From CAVTJL01 sp963735065 (lineage in GTDB: Bacteria; Pseudomonadota; Alphaproteobacteria; Geminicoccales; Geminicoccaceae), in the NCBI GenBank assembly GCA_963735065.1, contig CAVTJL010000001.1:1674001-1738000 (forward strand): a stretch of DNA of 64,000 nt, in the 5' to 3' direction. Below, in pieces: positions 26,780 to 35,684 of the stretch. The position numbers and the translations under genes are program-made. Position 1 is the first letter of the stretch; every line of letters starts with the position of its first letter. The notes under the pieces are model-generated. The model did no database searches and was not told where the DNA came from. It saw nothing but the letters and a program-made list of their open reading frames with translations.

Positions 26780-28090
26780 CTAGCGGCTGGCCGAAAGCCG
26801 CGCCCTGAGCGCCTCGGCGGTGAGCGGAACGTCGCGCATCACGTGGCCGTCGGCGCCGAGCGCGCCCAGATTCCGGCCGTCCACCAGCACGTCGAGGCCG
26901 CCGGCATTGCCCGTCCAAAGCGCCAGATCGCTGCGGTCGGGAACGGTGAAGCGCTCGCCCGCCTGGAGCGTCCAGGTGCGGACATACTGGCGGTCCCTGC
27001 TGCGTACCTGGACCCAGCTCTCCCGGCTCGCGACGAGAACGACACGATCATCGGCGCTGGCTCCCGCCGGCGCCGCCGCAGCGCCACCCGACGCGGACCC
27101 GGCGCTGTCGAGCGAGGCGAGCAGCGCCCGCGCGCCCCCGCCATCCGCGCTCGTCGCGCTCGCTGCGGCAACGGGGTCGGCGGCCGAAGCGGCTACGGGC
27201 GTGCTCGCGGCCGACGTCCGCAGCGGCCCCGTCTGGCCCGCGGAGGGTGCTGCCGTCAGCGGATCGGGCGTCCCCGGGGTTGCGGCCGCGGGCGTCGCCG
27301 CCGCTGCGCTCGTCGCCGGCCGGGTCGTCTCGCCCGCGGACGCCACGCGGCCTTCCCGCGTCGCGGCCTGCGCGTCGATCGCGAGGGCGGGCGCGGCCTG
27401 CGCCTGCGGGCCGACCGCCGTCGAGCTCGGGGCGATCGGCGGCTGCGGGGTCGAGGCGAGGGCGCTTTCCGGATCGGCGGCGGCCGGGGCCAGCGGGGCC
27501 GTCCCGTCGGCCGGCGGCGTGGCCGCGGTGGCGCTGGTCGCGACCGAGGACGCGCCGTTGCCGTCCGGCGCCGGCCCCGTCCCGCCCTCGTCGCCGAGCG
27601 TGAAGACCTGCGAGGCGAGCCGGCCGATGTCGCCCGGCACGGCCGAGACGCGCTCCAGCACCGGCTGGTCCTGATAGAGCATGCGCCAGCCGCCATAGAT
27701 GAGCCCGACGGCGAGGATCGAGGCGGCGATCAGGATGCCGCCCGGCCGCCGGCTCTCGGGTGCTGGAGCAGGGTAGTTGAGCTGCGGGCGCGAGGCCGCC
27801 CCGGAGATCGCCTGCTTGGCGTAGCCCACCAGCTCCTCGCCGTCGAAGCCCAGATGCTCGCCATAGCTGCGCAGAAAGCCCAGCGCGTAGACGCGCCCGG
27901 GCGTCAGCGACAGATCGCCGTCCTCGATCGCGAAAAGATAGGACGGCTTGATCCGCAGATAGTCGGCGACGTCGTAGAGATCCTCGCCGCGTGCCTGTCG
28001 CGTCTCGCGCAGAAGGTGACCAATCTCCTTCAGCGCAGCACTCGAGGCCTCGCTCGCGGGGCCCGCATGATGCTCGATACGGCTACTCAT
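26780..28090 (-). CDS. RodZ-like protein: HTH_25 domain, one membrane span, Ala/Pro linker, DUF4115
   Basis: The 436-residue protein has an N-terminal Xre-like helix-turn-helix (residues ~25-95: LLRETRQARGEDLYDVADYL, SYLFAIEDGDLSLTPGRVYALGFLRSY), a single membrane helix near 133-150 (GGILIAASILAVGLIYGG), and a long low-complexity Ala/Pro/Thr linker. A C-terminal DUF4115-type beta domain follows (ASRESWVQVRSRDRQYVRTWTLQAGERF). This is the RodZ layout: a bitopic protein that links MreB to the elongation machinery, cytoplasmic at the N-terminus. The linker is unusually long. It is upstream of ispG and hisS, as in many alphaproteobacteria. Confidence 0.82.
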   Translation of the reverse strand: MSSRIEHHAGPASEASSAALKEIGHLLRETRQARGEDLYDVADYLRIKPSYLFAIEDGDLSLTPGRVYALGFLRSYGEHLGFDGEELVGYAKQAISGAASRPQLNYPAPAPESRRPGGILIAASILAVGLIYGGWRMLYQDQPVLERVSAVPGDIGRLASQVFTLGDEGGTGPAPDGNGASSVATSATAATPPADGTAPLAPAAADPESALASTPQPPIAPSSTAVGPQAQAAPALAIDAQAATREGRVASAGETTRPATSAAAATPAAATPGTPDPLTAAPSAGQTGPLRTSAASTPVAASAADPVAAASATSADGGGARALLASLDSAGSASGGAAAAPAGASADDRVVLVASRESWVQVRSRDRQYVRTWTLQAGERFTVPDRSDLALWTGNAGGLDVLVDGRNLGALGADGHVMRDVPLTAEALRARLSASR

Positions 28091-28205
28091 CGTTGGGAGG
28101 CCTGTACCTCGAATGAAGGAAGGCTAGATCGGGTCTCTCGCCCATAGATAGCAAAAATGGCTGCTCGCGCCAAATGTCAACGGGGCCCATCTTGGGGCCC
28201 AATCG

Positions 28206-30542
28206 TTAAAAAGGTTGGAAGACACCCGGCGGCAACACGACGTCGTGGTCCTTGGCGTAGGCCTGCAGTCGGCCACGCAGGCTGTGGTCGGGAAGGCCGA
28301 GCAGACCGTCGACATAGGCCCTGAGGCGCGCCGCCTCGAGGCTGCGCACCATCGCCTTCACCGGGGCGACCTCGGAGGCGACGAGCGAGAGATGGCGCAC
28401 ACCCAGGCCGACGAGGGCCATGGCCTCGAGCGGCCGGCTCGCCATCTCGCCGCACAGTGCCAGGCGCACGCCCTTGGCGCGACAGCGCTCGACGAGATGG
28501 CGCACCAACGACAGCGGTGCCGGCGCCAGCGCGTCGTAGCGCTCGGCGAGCTGGGGATCGCCGCGGTCGAAGGCGAAGAGGAACTGGAGGAGGTCGTTGG
28601 TGCCGACCGAGATGAAGTCGACGCGGTCGAGCAGGGCCGGGAGCTGCCAGCACAGCGCCGGCACCTCGATCATGGCCCCCACCTGCAGCCGTGCCGGCAG
28701 CTCCGCGCCGCGCCCGCGCGCCCGCTCGAGCTCGAGGTCGAGCAGATGCCGCGCCGCCACGAATTCCGCCACCTCGGCCACCATCGGGAACATGAGGCTG
28801 AGCTCGCGCCCGGCGGCGGCGCGCAGCAGGGCCCGCAGCTGGATGCGCAGCACCGCCGGCCGGTCCAGCGTCAGGCGCAGGGCGCGCCAGCCCAGCGCCG
28901 GGTTCTCCTCGGTCGGCATGCGCCAGAAGGGCACCTGCTTGTCGCTGCCGATGTCGAGGGTGCGGAACATCACGGGCTTGCCGCCGGCGAGGTCGAGCAC
29001 GCGGCGATAGTGGGTGGCCTGCGAGTCCACGTCCGGGTAGCTGCCGCGCGTCATCAGGCCGAGCTCGGTGCGGAAGAGGCCGCAGCCGGCAGCGCCCGTG
29101 GCCTCGATCTCGGCCATGTCGGCGAGAAAGGCGGCGTTGATCGAGAGCCCGACCGCGATGCCGTCCCGCGTGACGCTGGGCTCGTCCTTGAGCTCGAGCA
29201 GCTTGCGGCGGCGCTCGGCACGCGCGTGCACGGTCTGGCTGAAGGCCTGCAGCACGTCGTCGCCCGGCCGCAGGAAGACATGCCCGTGCTCGCCGTCGAG
29301 GGCGATCATGTCGCCCTGCTCGATCGCCTGCATGGCGCCCTCGACCCGCCCGAGCAGCGGCACGTCGAAGGCGCGCGCCACGATCGTGACGTGCGCGGTG
29401 CGCGACCCTTCCTCGAGGATCACGCCGCGCAGGCGCGTGCGGTCATACTCCACGAGCTCGGCCGCCGAGAGGTTGCGGGCGACGAGGATGACGTCGTCCG
29501 GCAGGCCGCTCGCGTCCCCCTCCTCCTCGCGGCCGGAGAGATGGCGCAGGAGCCGGTTGGCCAGATCATCGAGGTCGAGCAGGCGCTCCCTCAGATAGGG
29601 GTCGTTCGCATGGCCGATCCGAAGGCGCGTCTCCTCCTGCACGCGGCGCACCGCCGCCTCGGCGCTGAGCCCGGTGTCGATCGCCTCGCGGATGCGGCGC
29701 AGCCAGCCGCCGTCCCGGGCCAGCATGCGGTAGGCCTCGAGCACCTCGCGGTGCTCGCCCCCGGCGAGGTCCGGCCGGTCGAGCAGGCTGTCGAGCTGGG
29801 CCCGCAGCTTCCTCACCGCGTCCTCGATCCGCGCCAGCTCCTCCTGCGGGTTCTCGGCCAGCAGCCGCCGCACCTCGATGCGCGGCTCGTGCAGCACGGC
29901 GTGGCCGGTGGCGATGCCCTCGACCAGGCGCAGCCCGTCGAGCCGCCGCGGCTCGGCGCCCAGCCCGAAGAGGTCGCCATACTGGGTGCGGTCGACGATG
30001 CCGCCCGAGGCCACCATCTCGCCCAGCACCGAGGCGATGATCTGGAGCGCCTCGACCTCTTCCTCGGCGTAGGAGCGGGCGGCCCGGTTCTGCACGGTCA
30101 AGACGCCCGCCACGCGCCCCGAGCGGAGGATCGGCACGCCCAGGAAGGAGCGGTAGACCTCCTCCCGCGTCTCCGGGAAGTAGCGGAAGTTCGGATGCTC
30201 CTGGGCCGCCGCCGTGCTGATCACCGAGCCGGTCGCGGCGATGGTGCCGACCAGGCCCTCGCCCACGCGCATCCGCGTGCGGTGCACGGCCTCGCCGGCC
30301 AGGCCTTCCGTGGCGAACAGCTCGAGCAGGTCGCCGGCACGCTGGACGTAGAGCGAGCACACCTCGGCCACGAGGTTGGCGGCGATCATGCGCACGATCT
30401 GATCGAGGCGCTGCTGCGGGCTGGTGGGCTCGGCCACCACCTCGATCAGGCGGCGCAGGAGCCGCCTTGCGCCCGAGAACTCGCCGGCACGCCTCGCTTC
30501 CGCGGCCGGATCGGCCGGCCCCCAGCCGACCGTGGGGCTCAC
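28206..30542 (-). CDS. ptsP: Phosphoenolpyruvate-protein phosphotransferase PtsP (enzyme I-Ntr) with GAF domain
   Basis: This 778-residue enzyme starts the nitrogen-type phosphotransfer chain, passing phosphate from PEP to NPr. An N-terminal GAF domain spans ~30-185 (SLYVQRAGDLLELFATEGL...VGEGLVGTIAATG). The enzyme I part follows: the phosphorylated His in EEGSRTAHVTIVARAFDVPLLG near 390, the TIM-barrel PEP site with GLFRTELGLMTRGSYPD and FRTLDIGSDKQ, and the catalytic Cys in LALCGEMASRP near 700. The GTG start overlaps the stop of the upstream nitronate monooxygenase gene (GTGA), so the two are coupled. Confidence 0.93.
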   Translation of the reverse strand: MSPTVGWGPADPAAEARRAGEFSGARRLLRRLIEVVAEPTSPQQRLDQIVRMIAANLVAEVCSLYVQRAGDLLELFATEGLAGEAVHRTRMRVGEGLVGTIAATGSVISTAAAQEHPNFRYFPETREEVYRSFLGVPILRSGRVAGVLTVQNRAARSYAEEEVEALQIIASVLGEMVASGGIVDRTQYGDLFGLGAEPRRLDGLRLVEGIATGHAVLHEPRIEVRRLLAENPQEELARIEDAVRKLRAQLDSLLDRPDLAGGEHREVLEAYRMLARDGGWLRRIREAIDTGLSAEAAVRRVQEETRLRIGHANDPYLRERLLDLDDLANRLLRHLSGREEEGDASGLPDDVILVARNLSAAELVEYDRTRLRGVILEEGSRTAHVTIVARAFDVPLLGRVEGAMQAIEQGDMIALDGEHGHVFLRPGDDVLQAFSQTVHARAERRRKLLELKDEPSVTRDGIAVGLSINAAFLADMAEIEATGAAGCGLFRTELGLMTRGSYPDVDSQATHYRRVLDLAGGKPVMFRTLDIGSDKQVPFWRMPTEENPALGWRALRLTLDRPAVLRIQLRALLRAAAGRELSLMFPMVAEVAEFVAARHLLDLELERARGRGAELPARLQVGAMIEVPALCWQLPALLDRVDFISVGTNDLLQFLFAFDRGDPQLAERYDALAPAPLSLVRHLVERCRAKGVRLALCGEMASRPLEAMALVGLGVRHLSLVASEVAPVKAMVRSLEAARLRAYVDGLLGLPDHSLRGRLQAYAKDHDVVLPPGVFQPF

Positions 30543-31588
30543 CGTGACACCGCCTCCGCCGGACGGCGCTCGCCGGCCCGCGTGAGCGCCGCCTCGGCCT
30601 GCTGGACGAGCTCGGCCAGGATGGCGGCGGTGGGCCGGATCTGCCGCACCAGGCCCACGCTCTGCCCCGCCATCAGCGAGCCGTTCTCGACGTCGCCGTC
30701 GACCACCGCCCGGCGCAGAGCACCGGCCCAGTAATGCTCGATGGCGAGCGAGGCCGCCTCGTGGGTGAGCTCGCCCCGCCGGTAGCGGCCGATCACCTCG
30801 AGCTGGGTGCGCGCGAAGGCGGCCGTGCCGGCGTTGGCCAGCGCCCGCACGGGGATCACCCGGAACTCCGGATCGACCTGCACCGTGACGACGGCGTCGC
30901 GCGCGCTTGCCCTCATGAAGGCCTGCTTGAAGGCCGGGTGGGCGATCAATTCCTCGGCGCAGACGAAGACGGTGCCCATCTGCACGCCCGCGGCACCCAT
31001 CCTGAGATAGGCGCCGATCGCCTCGCCATGGCCGATGCCGCCGGCGACGAAGACCGGCACGTCGGTCATCGCGGGCAGGATCTCCTGCGCCAGCACCGAG
31101 GTCGAGACGGGCCCCACATGGCCGCCCGCCTCATGGCCCTCGATGACCAGCGCGTCGGCCCCGCCACGCACCAGCTTCCTGGCGATCGCGAGGCTGGGCG
31201 CGAAGCAGACGGTCCTGGTGCCCGCCGCCTTCAGCCGCTCGATCGTGCCCCGCGGCGGCAGGCCGCCGGCCAGCACGACATGGCCCACGCGCTGCTCGAC
31301 GCAGACCTCGACGAGGCGGTCCAGGTCGGGGTGCAGGACGATGAGATTGACGCCGAACGGGCGCCCGGTCATGGACCGGGTCGCCTGGATCTCCAGGGCC
31401 AGCAGATCGGGCGACATCGACCCGCAGGCGATCACGCCGAAGCCGCCGGCATTGGAGATGGCCGCCACGAGATGGCGCTCCGAGACCCAGGTCATGGCGC
31501 CGCCCATCACGGCGAGCTCGGTGCCGAGGAAGCTGCAGCCGCGTGCCCACCAGGCGTCGAGGCGCTCGTGGCTCGGCAGGACGGTCAC
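30539..31588 (-). CDS. Nitronate monooxygenase / 2-nitropropane dioxygenase family flavoprotein
   Basis: The 349-residue FMN-dependent TIM-barrel protein has the family landmarks ELAVMGGAMTWVSERHLVAAISNAGGFGVIA near the N-terminus, EGHEAGGHVGP (catalytic-His region), VFVAGGIGHGEA and the phosphate-binding GAAGVQMGTVFV. Members oxidise nitronates such as propionate 3-nitronate; some related proteins are enoyl-ACP reductases (FabK), which I cannot exclude. I take the GTG at 31588, five bases after the lysC stop, rather than the ATG at 31639 inside lysC. Its position between lysC and ptsP, with coupling at both ends, is not the common gene order. Confidence 0.85.
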   Translation of the reverse strand: MTVLPSHERLDAWWARGCSFLGTELAVMGGAMTWVSERHLVAAISNAGGFGVIACGSMSPDLLALEIQATRSMTGRPFGVNLIVLHPDLDRLVEVCVEQRVGHVVLAGGLPPRGTIERLKAAGTRTVCFAPSLAIARKLVRGGADALVIEGHEAGGHVGPVSTSVLAQEILPAMTDVPVFVAGGIGHGEAIGAYLRMGAAGVQMGTVFVCAEELIAHPAFKQAFMRASARDAVVTVQVDPEFRVIPVRALANAGTAAFARTQLEVIGRYRRGELTHEAASLAIEHYWAGALRRAVVDGDVENGSLMAGQSVGLVRQIRPTAAILAELVQQAEAALTRAGERRPAEAVSR

Positions 31589-31592
31589 GGGC

Positions 31593-32816
31593 TCAGGCCG
31601 AATCCAGCCCGTAGGCCGAATGCAGCGCCCGCACCGCAAGCTCGGTATATTCCTCGGCCACCAGCACGCTGACCTTGATCTCCGAGGTCGCGATGGCCTG
31701 GATGTTGATGCCCTTGGCGGCCAGCGTCTGGAACATCTGATGCGCGATGCCGGCGTGGCTGCGCATGCCGACGCCGATGACGGAGATCTTGACCACGTCG
31801 GCGTCGGCCGTGACCTGCTCGTGCCCGATCAGGGGCTTGGCCTTCTCGAGCACCGCCAGCGTGCGCGGCATGTCGGCCTTGCTGACCGTGAAGGTCATGT
31901 TGGCGTTGCGGCCGTCGCGCGAGACCGACTGGACGATCATGTCGACGTTGATGTTGGCCTCGGCCAGCGGGCCGAAGACCGCCGCCGCCACGCCCGGGCG
32001 GTCCCGGACCTGCTGGATGGTGATGCGCGCCTCGTTGCGCGAGTAGGCGATGCCGCTGACGATCTGGGTTTCCACGATCTCGTCCTCATCCACGACGAGG
32101 GTGCCTGGCTTGTCCTCGAACGATGACAATACCTGAACGCGCACGCCATGGCGCATGGCGAGTGCCACGGAGCGCGTTTCCAGGACCTTGGCGCCGAGCG
32201 ACGCCATCTCGAGCATCTCCTCGTAGGTGATGCGATCGAGCTTCCTGGCCTTGGAGACGATGCGCGGGTCGCTGGTGTAGACGCCGTCGACGTCGGTGAA
32301 GATGTCGCAGCGTCCGGCCCGCAGCGCCGCCGCCAGGGCCACGGCCGAGGTGTCCGACCCGCCACGGCCGAGCGTCGTGACCCGGCCGTCCGGGCCCAGC
32401 CCCTGAAAGCCCGCGACGATGGCGACCTTCCCCTCGTCGAGACAGGCCGCGACCGCGCGCGGATCGATATCGACGATCCGTGCCCGGCTGTGCGCGGCGT
32501 CCGTCTTGAAGCCGGCCTGCCAGCCGAGGAAGGACCGGGCACCTACGCCCATCGTCTGCAGCGCTATGGCCAGGAGGCCGATCGTGATCTGCTCGCCGGT
32601 GGCGACCACCTGATCGTACTCGGCCACGTCGAAGCCCGCGGGATCCAGCTCGTGGACCCAGCCGACCAGCCGGTTGGTGGTGCCCGCCATCGCCGAGACG
32701 ACGACAGCCAGCCGCTCGCCCGCCAGGACGTGCTGCTTGATGCGCATCGCGACGTTGCGAATACGCTCTAGATCGGCGACCGAGGTGCCGCCATACTTTT
32801 GGACGACCAGCGTCAC
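31593..32816 (-). CDS. lysC: Aspartate kinase
   Basis: The 407-residue enzyme phosphorylates aspartate, the first step to Lys, Thr, Met and diaminopimelate. The N-terminal kinase motif VQKYGGTSVADLERIRNVA is present, then the GRGGSDTSAVALAAAL substrate site near 170. Two ACT domains follow from ~265 (RITIQQVRDRPGVAAAVFGPLAEANINVDMI; KISVIGVGMRSHAGIAHQMF), which normally give feedback control by lysine and/or threonine. It heads a minus-strand run with the monooxygenase and ptsP, and is divergent from ubiG across about 100 bases. Confidence 0.95.
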   Translation of the reverse strand: MTLVVQKYGGTSVADLERIRNVAMRIKQHVLAGERLAVVVSAMAGTTNRLVGWVHELDPAGFDVAEYDQVVATGEQITIGLLAIALQTMGVGARSFLGWQAGFKTDAAHSRARIVDIDPRAVAACLDEGKVAIVAGFQGLGPDGRVTTLGRGGSDTSAVALAAALRAGRCDIFTDVDGVYTSDPRIVSKARKLDRITYEEMLEMASLGAKVLETRSVALAMRHGVRVQVLSSFEDKPGTLVVDEDEIVETQIVSGIAYSRNEARITIQQVRDRPGVAAAVFGPLAEANINVDMIVQSVSRDGRNANMTFTVSKADMPRTLAVLEKAKPLIGHEQVTADADVVKISVIGVGMRSHAGIAHQMFQTLAAKGINIQAIATSEIKVSVLVAEEYTELAVRALHSAYGLDSA

Positions 32817-32920
32817 GCCAGGACTCGCATGCAGGAAAGCACAATGCGCGCTCGGGCGCGCAGCTGCTCGCCAAGGTCAGGTCTCGAAAAACGCCGCACT
32901 GTTTAATGATTGGGCAGGGC

Positions 32921-33688
32921 ATGAGCAAGGGCGACACTGCTGTCATGCCCGAGAGGACATCGCCGCTCGGCATCGACGCCGAGGAGCTCAGGAAGTTCCA
33001 GCGCCTGGGCGAGCGCTGGTGGGACCCGGACGGCCCGATGCGGCCGCTCCACCGGCTGAACCCGGTCCGCCTCCAATACGTCGTCGACAAGGCGCGCGAG
33101 CGCCTGGGCGGGCCCGAGCGCAGCCCGCCGCTGGCCGGCGTCAGCGTGCTCGACGTCGGCTGCGGCGGCGGTCTCTTGTCGGAGCCCCTGGCCCGGCTGG
33201 GCGCTGCCGTCACGGGCATCGATCCCGAGCCCGGCTGCGTCGAGATCGCCCGCCACCACGCGGCCGAGGCGGGCCTCGAGATCGCCTACGAGGCGCTGCC
33301 GATCGAGGACCTGGTGGCCGCGGGACGCTCGTTCGACATCGTCCTGGCGCTCGAGGTGGTCGAGCACGTGCCCGAGCCCGACGCCTTCATCCGCTGGGTC
33401 GCGGCGGCGGTGCGCCCGGGCGGCCTCGTCGTCCTGGCCACGCTCAACCGGACCGCCAGGTCCTATGCGCTGGCGATCGTCGGCGCCGAGCGCCTGCTCC
33501 GCTGGCTGCCGCCCGGCACGCACGCCTGGCGGCGCTTCCTGAAGCCCGCCGAGCTCGCGCGTCACTGCCGCGCCGCCGGCCTCCGCGTCACCGATGTCCA
33601 GGGCGTGGCCTGGGATCCCGCGCACGACCGCTTCCAGCCGGTGCGCGACCCCTCGGTGAACTACATGATGGCGGCGGTCAGGGACTGA
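32921..33688 (+). CDS. ubiG: Ubiquinone biosynthesis O-methyltransferase UbiG
   Basis: This 255-residue SAM methyltransferase does both O-methylations in ubiquinone synthesis. Diagnostic segments are the N-terminal FQRLGERWWDPDGPMRPLHRLNPVRLQYV and the SAM-binding VLDVGCGGGLLSEPLARLGAAVTGIDPE, followed by LEVVEHVPEPDAFI and the end PSVNYMMAAVRD. The start is placed at 32921 because GGGCAGGGC lies just before it; an ATG at 32906 has no ribosome site. It is divergent from lysC, the usual alphaproteobacterial arrangement. Confidence 0.93.
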   Translation: MSKGDTAVMPERTSPLGIDAEELRKFQRLGERWWDPDGPMRPLHRLNPVRLQYVVDKARERLGGPERSPPLAGVSVLDVGCGGGLLSEPLARLGAAVTGIDPEPGCVEIARHHAAEAGLEIAYEALPIEDLVAAGRSFDIVLALEVVEHVPEPDAFIRWVAAAVRPGGLVVLATLNRTARSYALAIVGAERLLRWLPPGTHAWRRFLKPAELARHCRAAGLRVTDVQGVAWDPAHDRFQPVRDPSVNYMMAAVRD

Positions 33689-33825
33689 TCTGCCGGCGAC
33701 CCGGCCGAGGGCTGCCCGGCCTGCCGGGGCGGCGGCGAGCTTGGCCCCATCGCTCGGGCTGGGTTTGGCCGTTCCGTGCGGGCCAATTCGCGGGCATGGT
33801 CCAGGCCGATCCTGGAGCCACGCCG

Positions 33826-34449
33826 ATGTACGTACCGCCCGCCTTTCGTGAGGATGACCTTGCCGCCCTGCATGGCACCATGCGGGAAGCGCGCCTGGCG
33901 AGCCTCGTCACCGCCACCGCCGAGGGGCTGGTCGCCACACCCCTGCCGCTCCTCCTGGCGCCCGAGGAAGGACCCTTGGGCACGCTCTACGGCCATGTGG
34001 CCCGCGCGAACGCGCAGTGGAAGCTGCCGCCCACGGGCGATGCCATGGCGCTCTTCATGGGGCCGGATGCCTATGTCAGCCCGTCCTGGTATCCATCGAA
34101 GCTGGAGCACGGGAAGGTCGTGCCGACCTGGAACTATGTGGCCGTCCACGCCTACGGCCCGGTCGCGTTCTTCGAGGATGCGGACCGCCTGCTCGAGGTC
34201 GTGACGCGGCTGACCGGGCTGCACGAGGGCCCCCGCGCCGAGCCCTGGGCCGTGACCGACGCGCCGGCGTCCTTCATTCAGGCACAGCTCAAGGGCATCG
34301 TCGGCCTGCGCCTGCCGATCGAGCGCCTCGAGGGCAAGCGCAAGATGAGCCAGAACCGCAGCGCCGCCGATCGGGCGGGCGTGGCGGCCGGGCTCAGGGC
34401 GAGCGAGCGGGCCTCCGAGCGCGACGCCGCAGCGCTGATACCGACCTGA
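33826..34449 (+). CDS. PaiB-like FMN-binding negative transcriptional regulator family protein
   Basis: The 207-residue protein matches the PaiB family: MYVPPAFREDDLAALHGTMREARLASLVT at the start, then GPLGTLYGHVARANAQWK, SPSWYPSKLEHGKVVPTWNYVAVHAYG and QAQLKGIVGLRLPIERLEGKRKMSQNR. These are small split-barrel FMN-binding proteins; Bacillus PaiB influences sporulation and protease genes, but the general role is unclear. Conserved sequence starts exactly at ATG 33826, with GGAG upstream. A perfect 16-bp GC palindrome follows the gene at 34459-34474. Confidence 0.87.
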   Translation: MYVPPAFREDDLAALHGTMREARLASLVTATAEGLVATPLPLLLAPEEGPLGTLYGHVARANAQWKLPPTGDAMALFMGPDAYVSPSWYPSKLEHGKVVPTWNYVAVHAYGPVAFFEDADRLLEVVTRLTGLHEGPRAEPWAVTDAPASFIQAQLKGIVGLRLPIERLEGKRKMSQNRSAADRAGVAAGLRASERASERDAAALIPT

Positions 34450-34513
34450 CCCCGGCCACCCGCGGCGCCGCGGGACGGTCGCCGGTGCCCCTGGCCAGAC
34501 AGGAGAGACGACC

Positions 34514-35677
34514 ATGACGCGGCCCAGGCCCGAGACAGTGCTGGCCCAGGCCGCCGGCTTCGAGGATCCCGCCACCGGCGGCGTGATCCCGCCCCTCCAG
34601 CCGAGCACGACCTTCCTGCGCGATCCCGACAACGCCTACCGCCGCGGCTTCGACTATGCCCGCGACCGCAATCCGACCTACGCGCCGGCCGAGGCCGTGC
34701 TCGCGGCGCTCGAGGGCGGGGCCGAGGCGCTGCTCTTCTCCTCCGGCATGGCGGCGGCGACGGCGGTGTTCCAGGCCCTGCGGCCCGGCGATCACGTGCT
34801 GGCTCCCACCGTGATCTACTGGGGCCTGCGCAAGTGGCTGGTCGAGACCGCGACGTCCTGGGGGCTGCAGGTGGAGCTGGTCGACACGACCGCGCCCGAG
34901 GCCGTGCGCGCCGCCCTGCGCCCCGGCCGCACGCGGCTTCTCTGGCTCGAGACGCCGGCGAACCCGACCTGGGCGGTGAGCGACATCGCTCTCCTCTCCG
35001 GCCTCGCGCACGAGGCGGGTGCCCAGGTCGCCGTCGACAACACCGTGCCGACGCCGCTGCTCACCCGGCCGCTGGAGCTCGGCGCCGACATCGTCATGCA
35101 CTCCGCGACCAAATATCTGAACGGCCACAGCGACGTGCTCGCGGGCGCGCTGGTCGCGAGGCGGGCCGACGATGAGCTCTGGCTGCGCGTCCGCGCCATC
35201 CGGCACGACCAGGGCGCCATCCTCGGCCCGTTCGAGGCGTGGCTCCTCACGCGCGGCCTGCGCACGCTCCACCTGCGCGTGCGGGCCTCCTGCGGCAACG
35301 CCATGCACCTCGCGGCCCACCTCCAGCATCATCCCGCGATCGAGCGCGTCCTCTATCCCGGCCTGCCGACCCACAAGGGGCACACGCTGGCCGCGCGCCA
35401 GATGCAGGGCGGCTTCGGCGGGATGCTCTCGATCCTGGTCCGGGGCGGCGAGGCTGCCGCGATCGCCACCGCGGCGGGCGTCCGCCTCTGGAAGCGTGCC
35501 ACCTCCCTCGGCGGCGTGGAGAGCCTCCTCGAGCATCGCGCTTCGATCGAGGGCCCGGGCTCGCCCGCACCACCGAGCCTGCTGCGGCTGTCGGCAGGGG
35601 CGGAGGACGTGGGCGACCTGATCGCGGACCTCGAAAGCGCGCTCGCGGCGGCGGGCCGGCCCAGCGGGCCGGCGTGA
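34514..35677 (+). CDS. Cys/Met-metabolism PLP enzyme (cystathionine gamma-synthase / beta-lyase family)
   Basis: The 387-residue PLP enzyme has the family's substrate-side segment PLQPSTTFLRDPDN...FDYARDRNPTYAPAE, phosphate-binding LFSSGMAAATAVF, and the PLP lysine in MHSATKYLNGHSDVLAG near residue 200. The tail ends SLGGVESLLEHRA...LLRLSAGAEDVGDLIADLE. It could be cystathionine gamma-synthase, beta-lyase or O-acylhomoserine sulfhydrylase; sequence alone does not decide. AGGAGA precedes the ATG. The gene stands alone between paiB-like and a convergent methyltransferase. Confidence 0.85.
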   Translation: MTRPRPETVLAQAAGFEDPATGGVIPPLQPSTTFLRDPDNAYRRGFDYARDRNPTYAPAEAVLAALEGGAEALLFSSGMAAATAVFQALRPGDHVLAPTVIYWGLRKWLVETATSWGLQVELVDTTAPEAVRAALRPGRTRLLWLETPANPTWAVSDIALLSGLAHEAGAQVAVDNTVPTPLLTRPLELGADIVMHSATKYLNGHSDVLAGALVARRADDELWLRVRAIRHDQGAILGPFEAWLLTRGLRTLHLRVRASCGNAMHLAAHLQHHPAIERVLYPGLPTHKGHTLAARQMQGGFGGMLSILVRGGEAAAIATAAGVRLWKRATSLGGVESLLEHRASIEGPGSPAPPSLLRLSAGAEDVGDLIADLESALAAAGRPSGPA

Positions 35678-35684
35678 CGCCGCG

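Noticed and set aside
28183..28199. Two GGGCCC boxes separated by six bases downstream of ptsP
   Set aside because: They could form a short stem, but each box is self-complementary and no T-run follows, so a terminator is not supported.
34459..34474. Perfect 16-bp palindrome CCCGCGGCGCCGCGGG after the PaiB-like gene
   Set aside because: There is no T-run for a terminator and no known operator of this form; at ~70 % GC such a palindrome can arise by chance.
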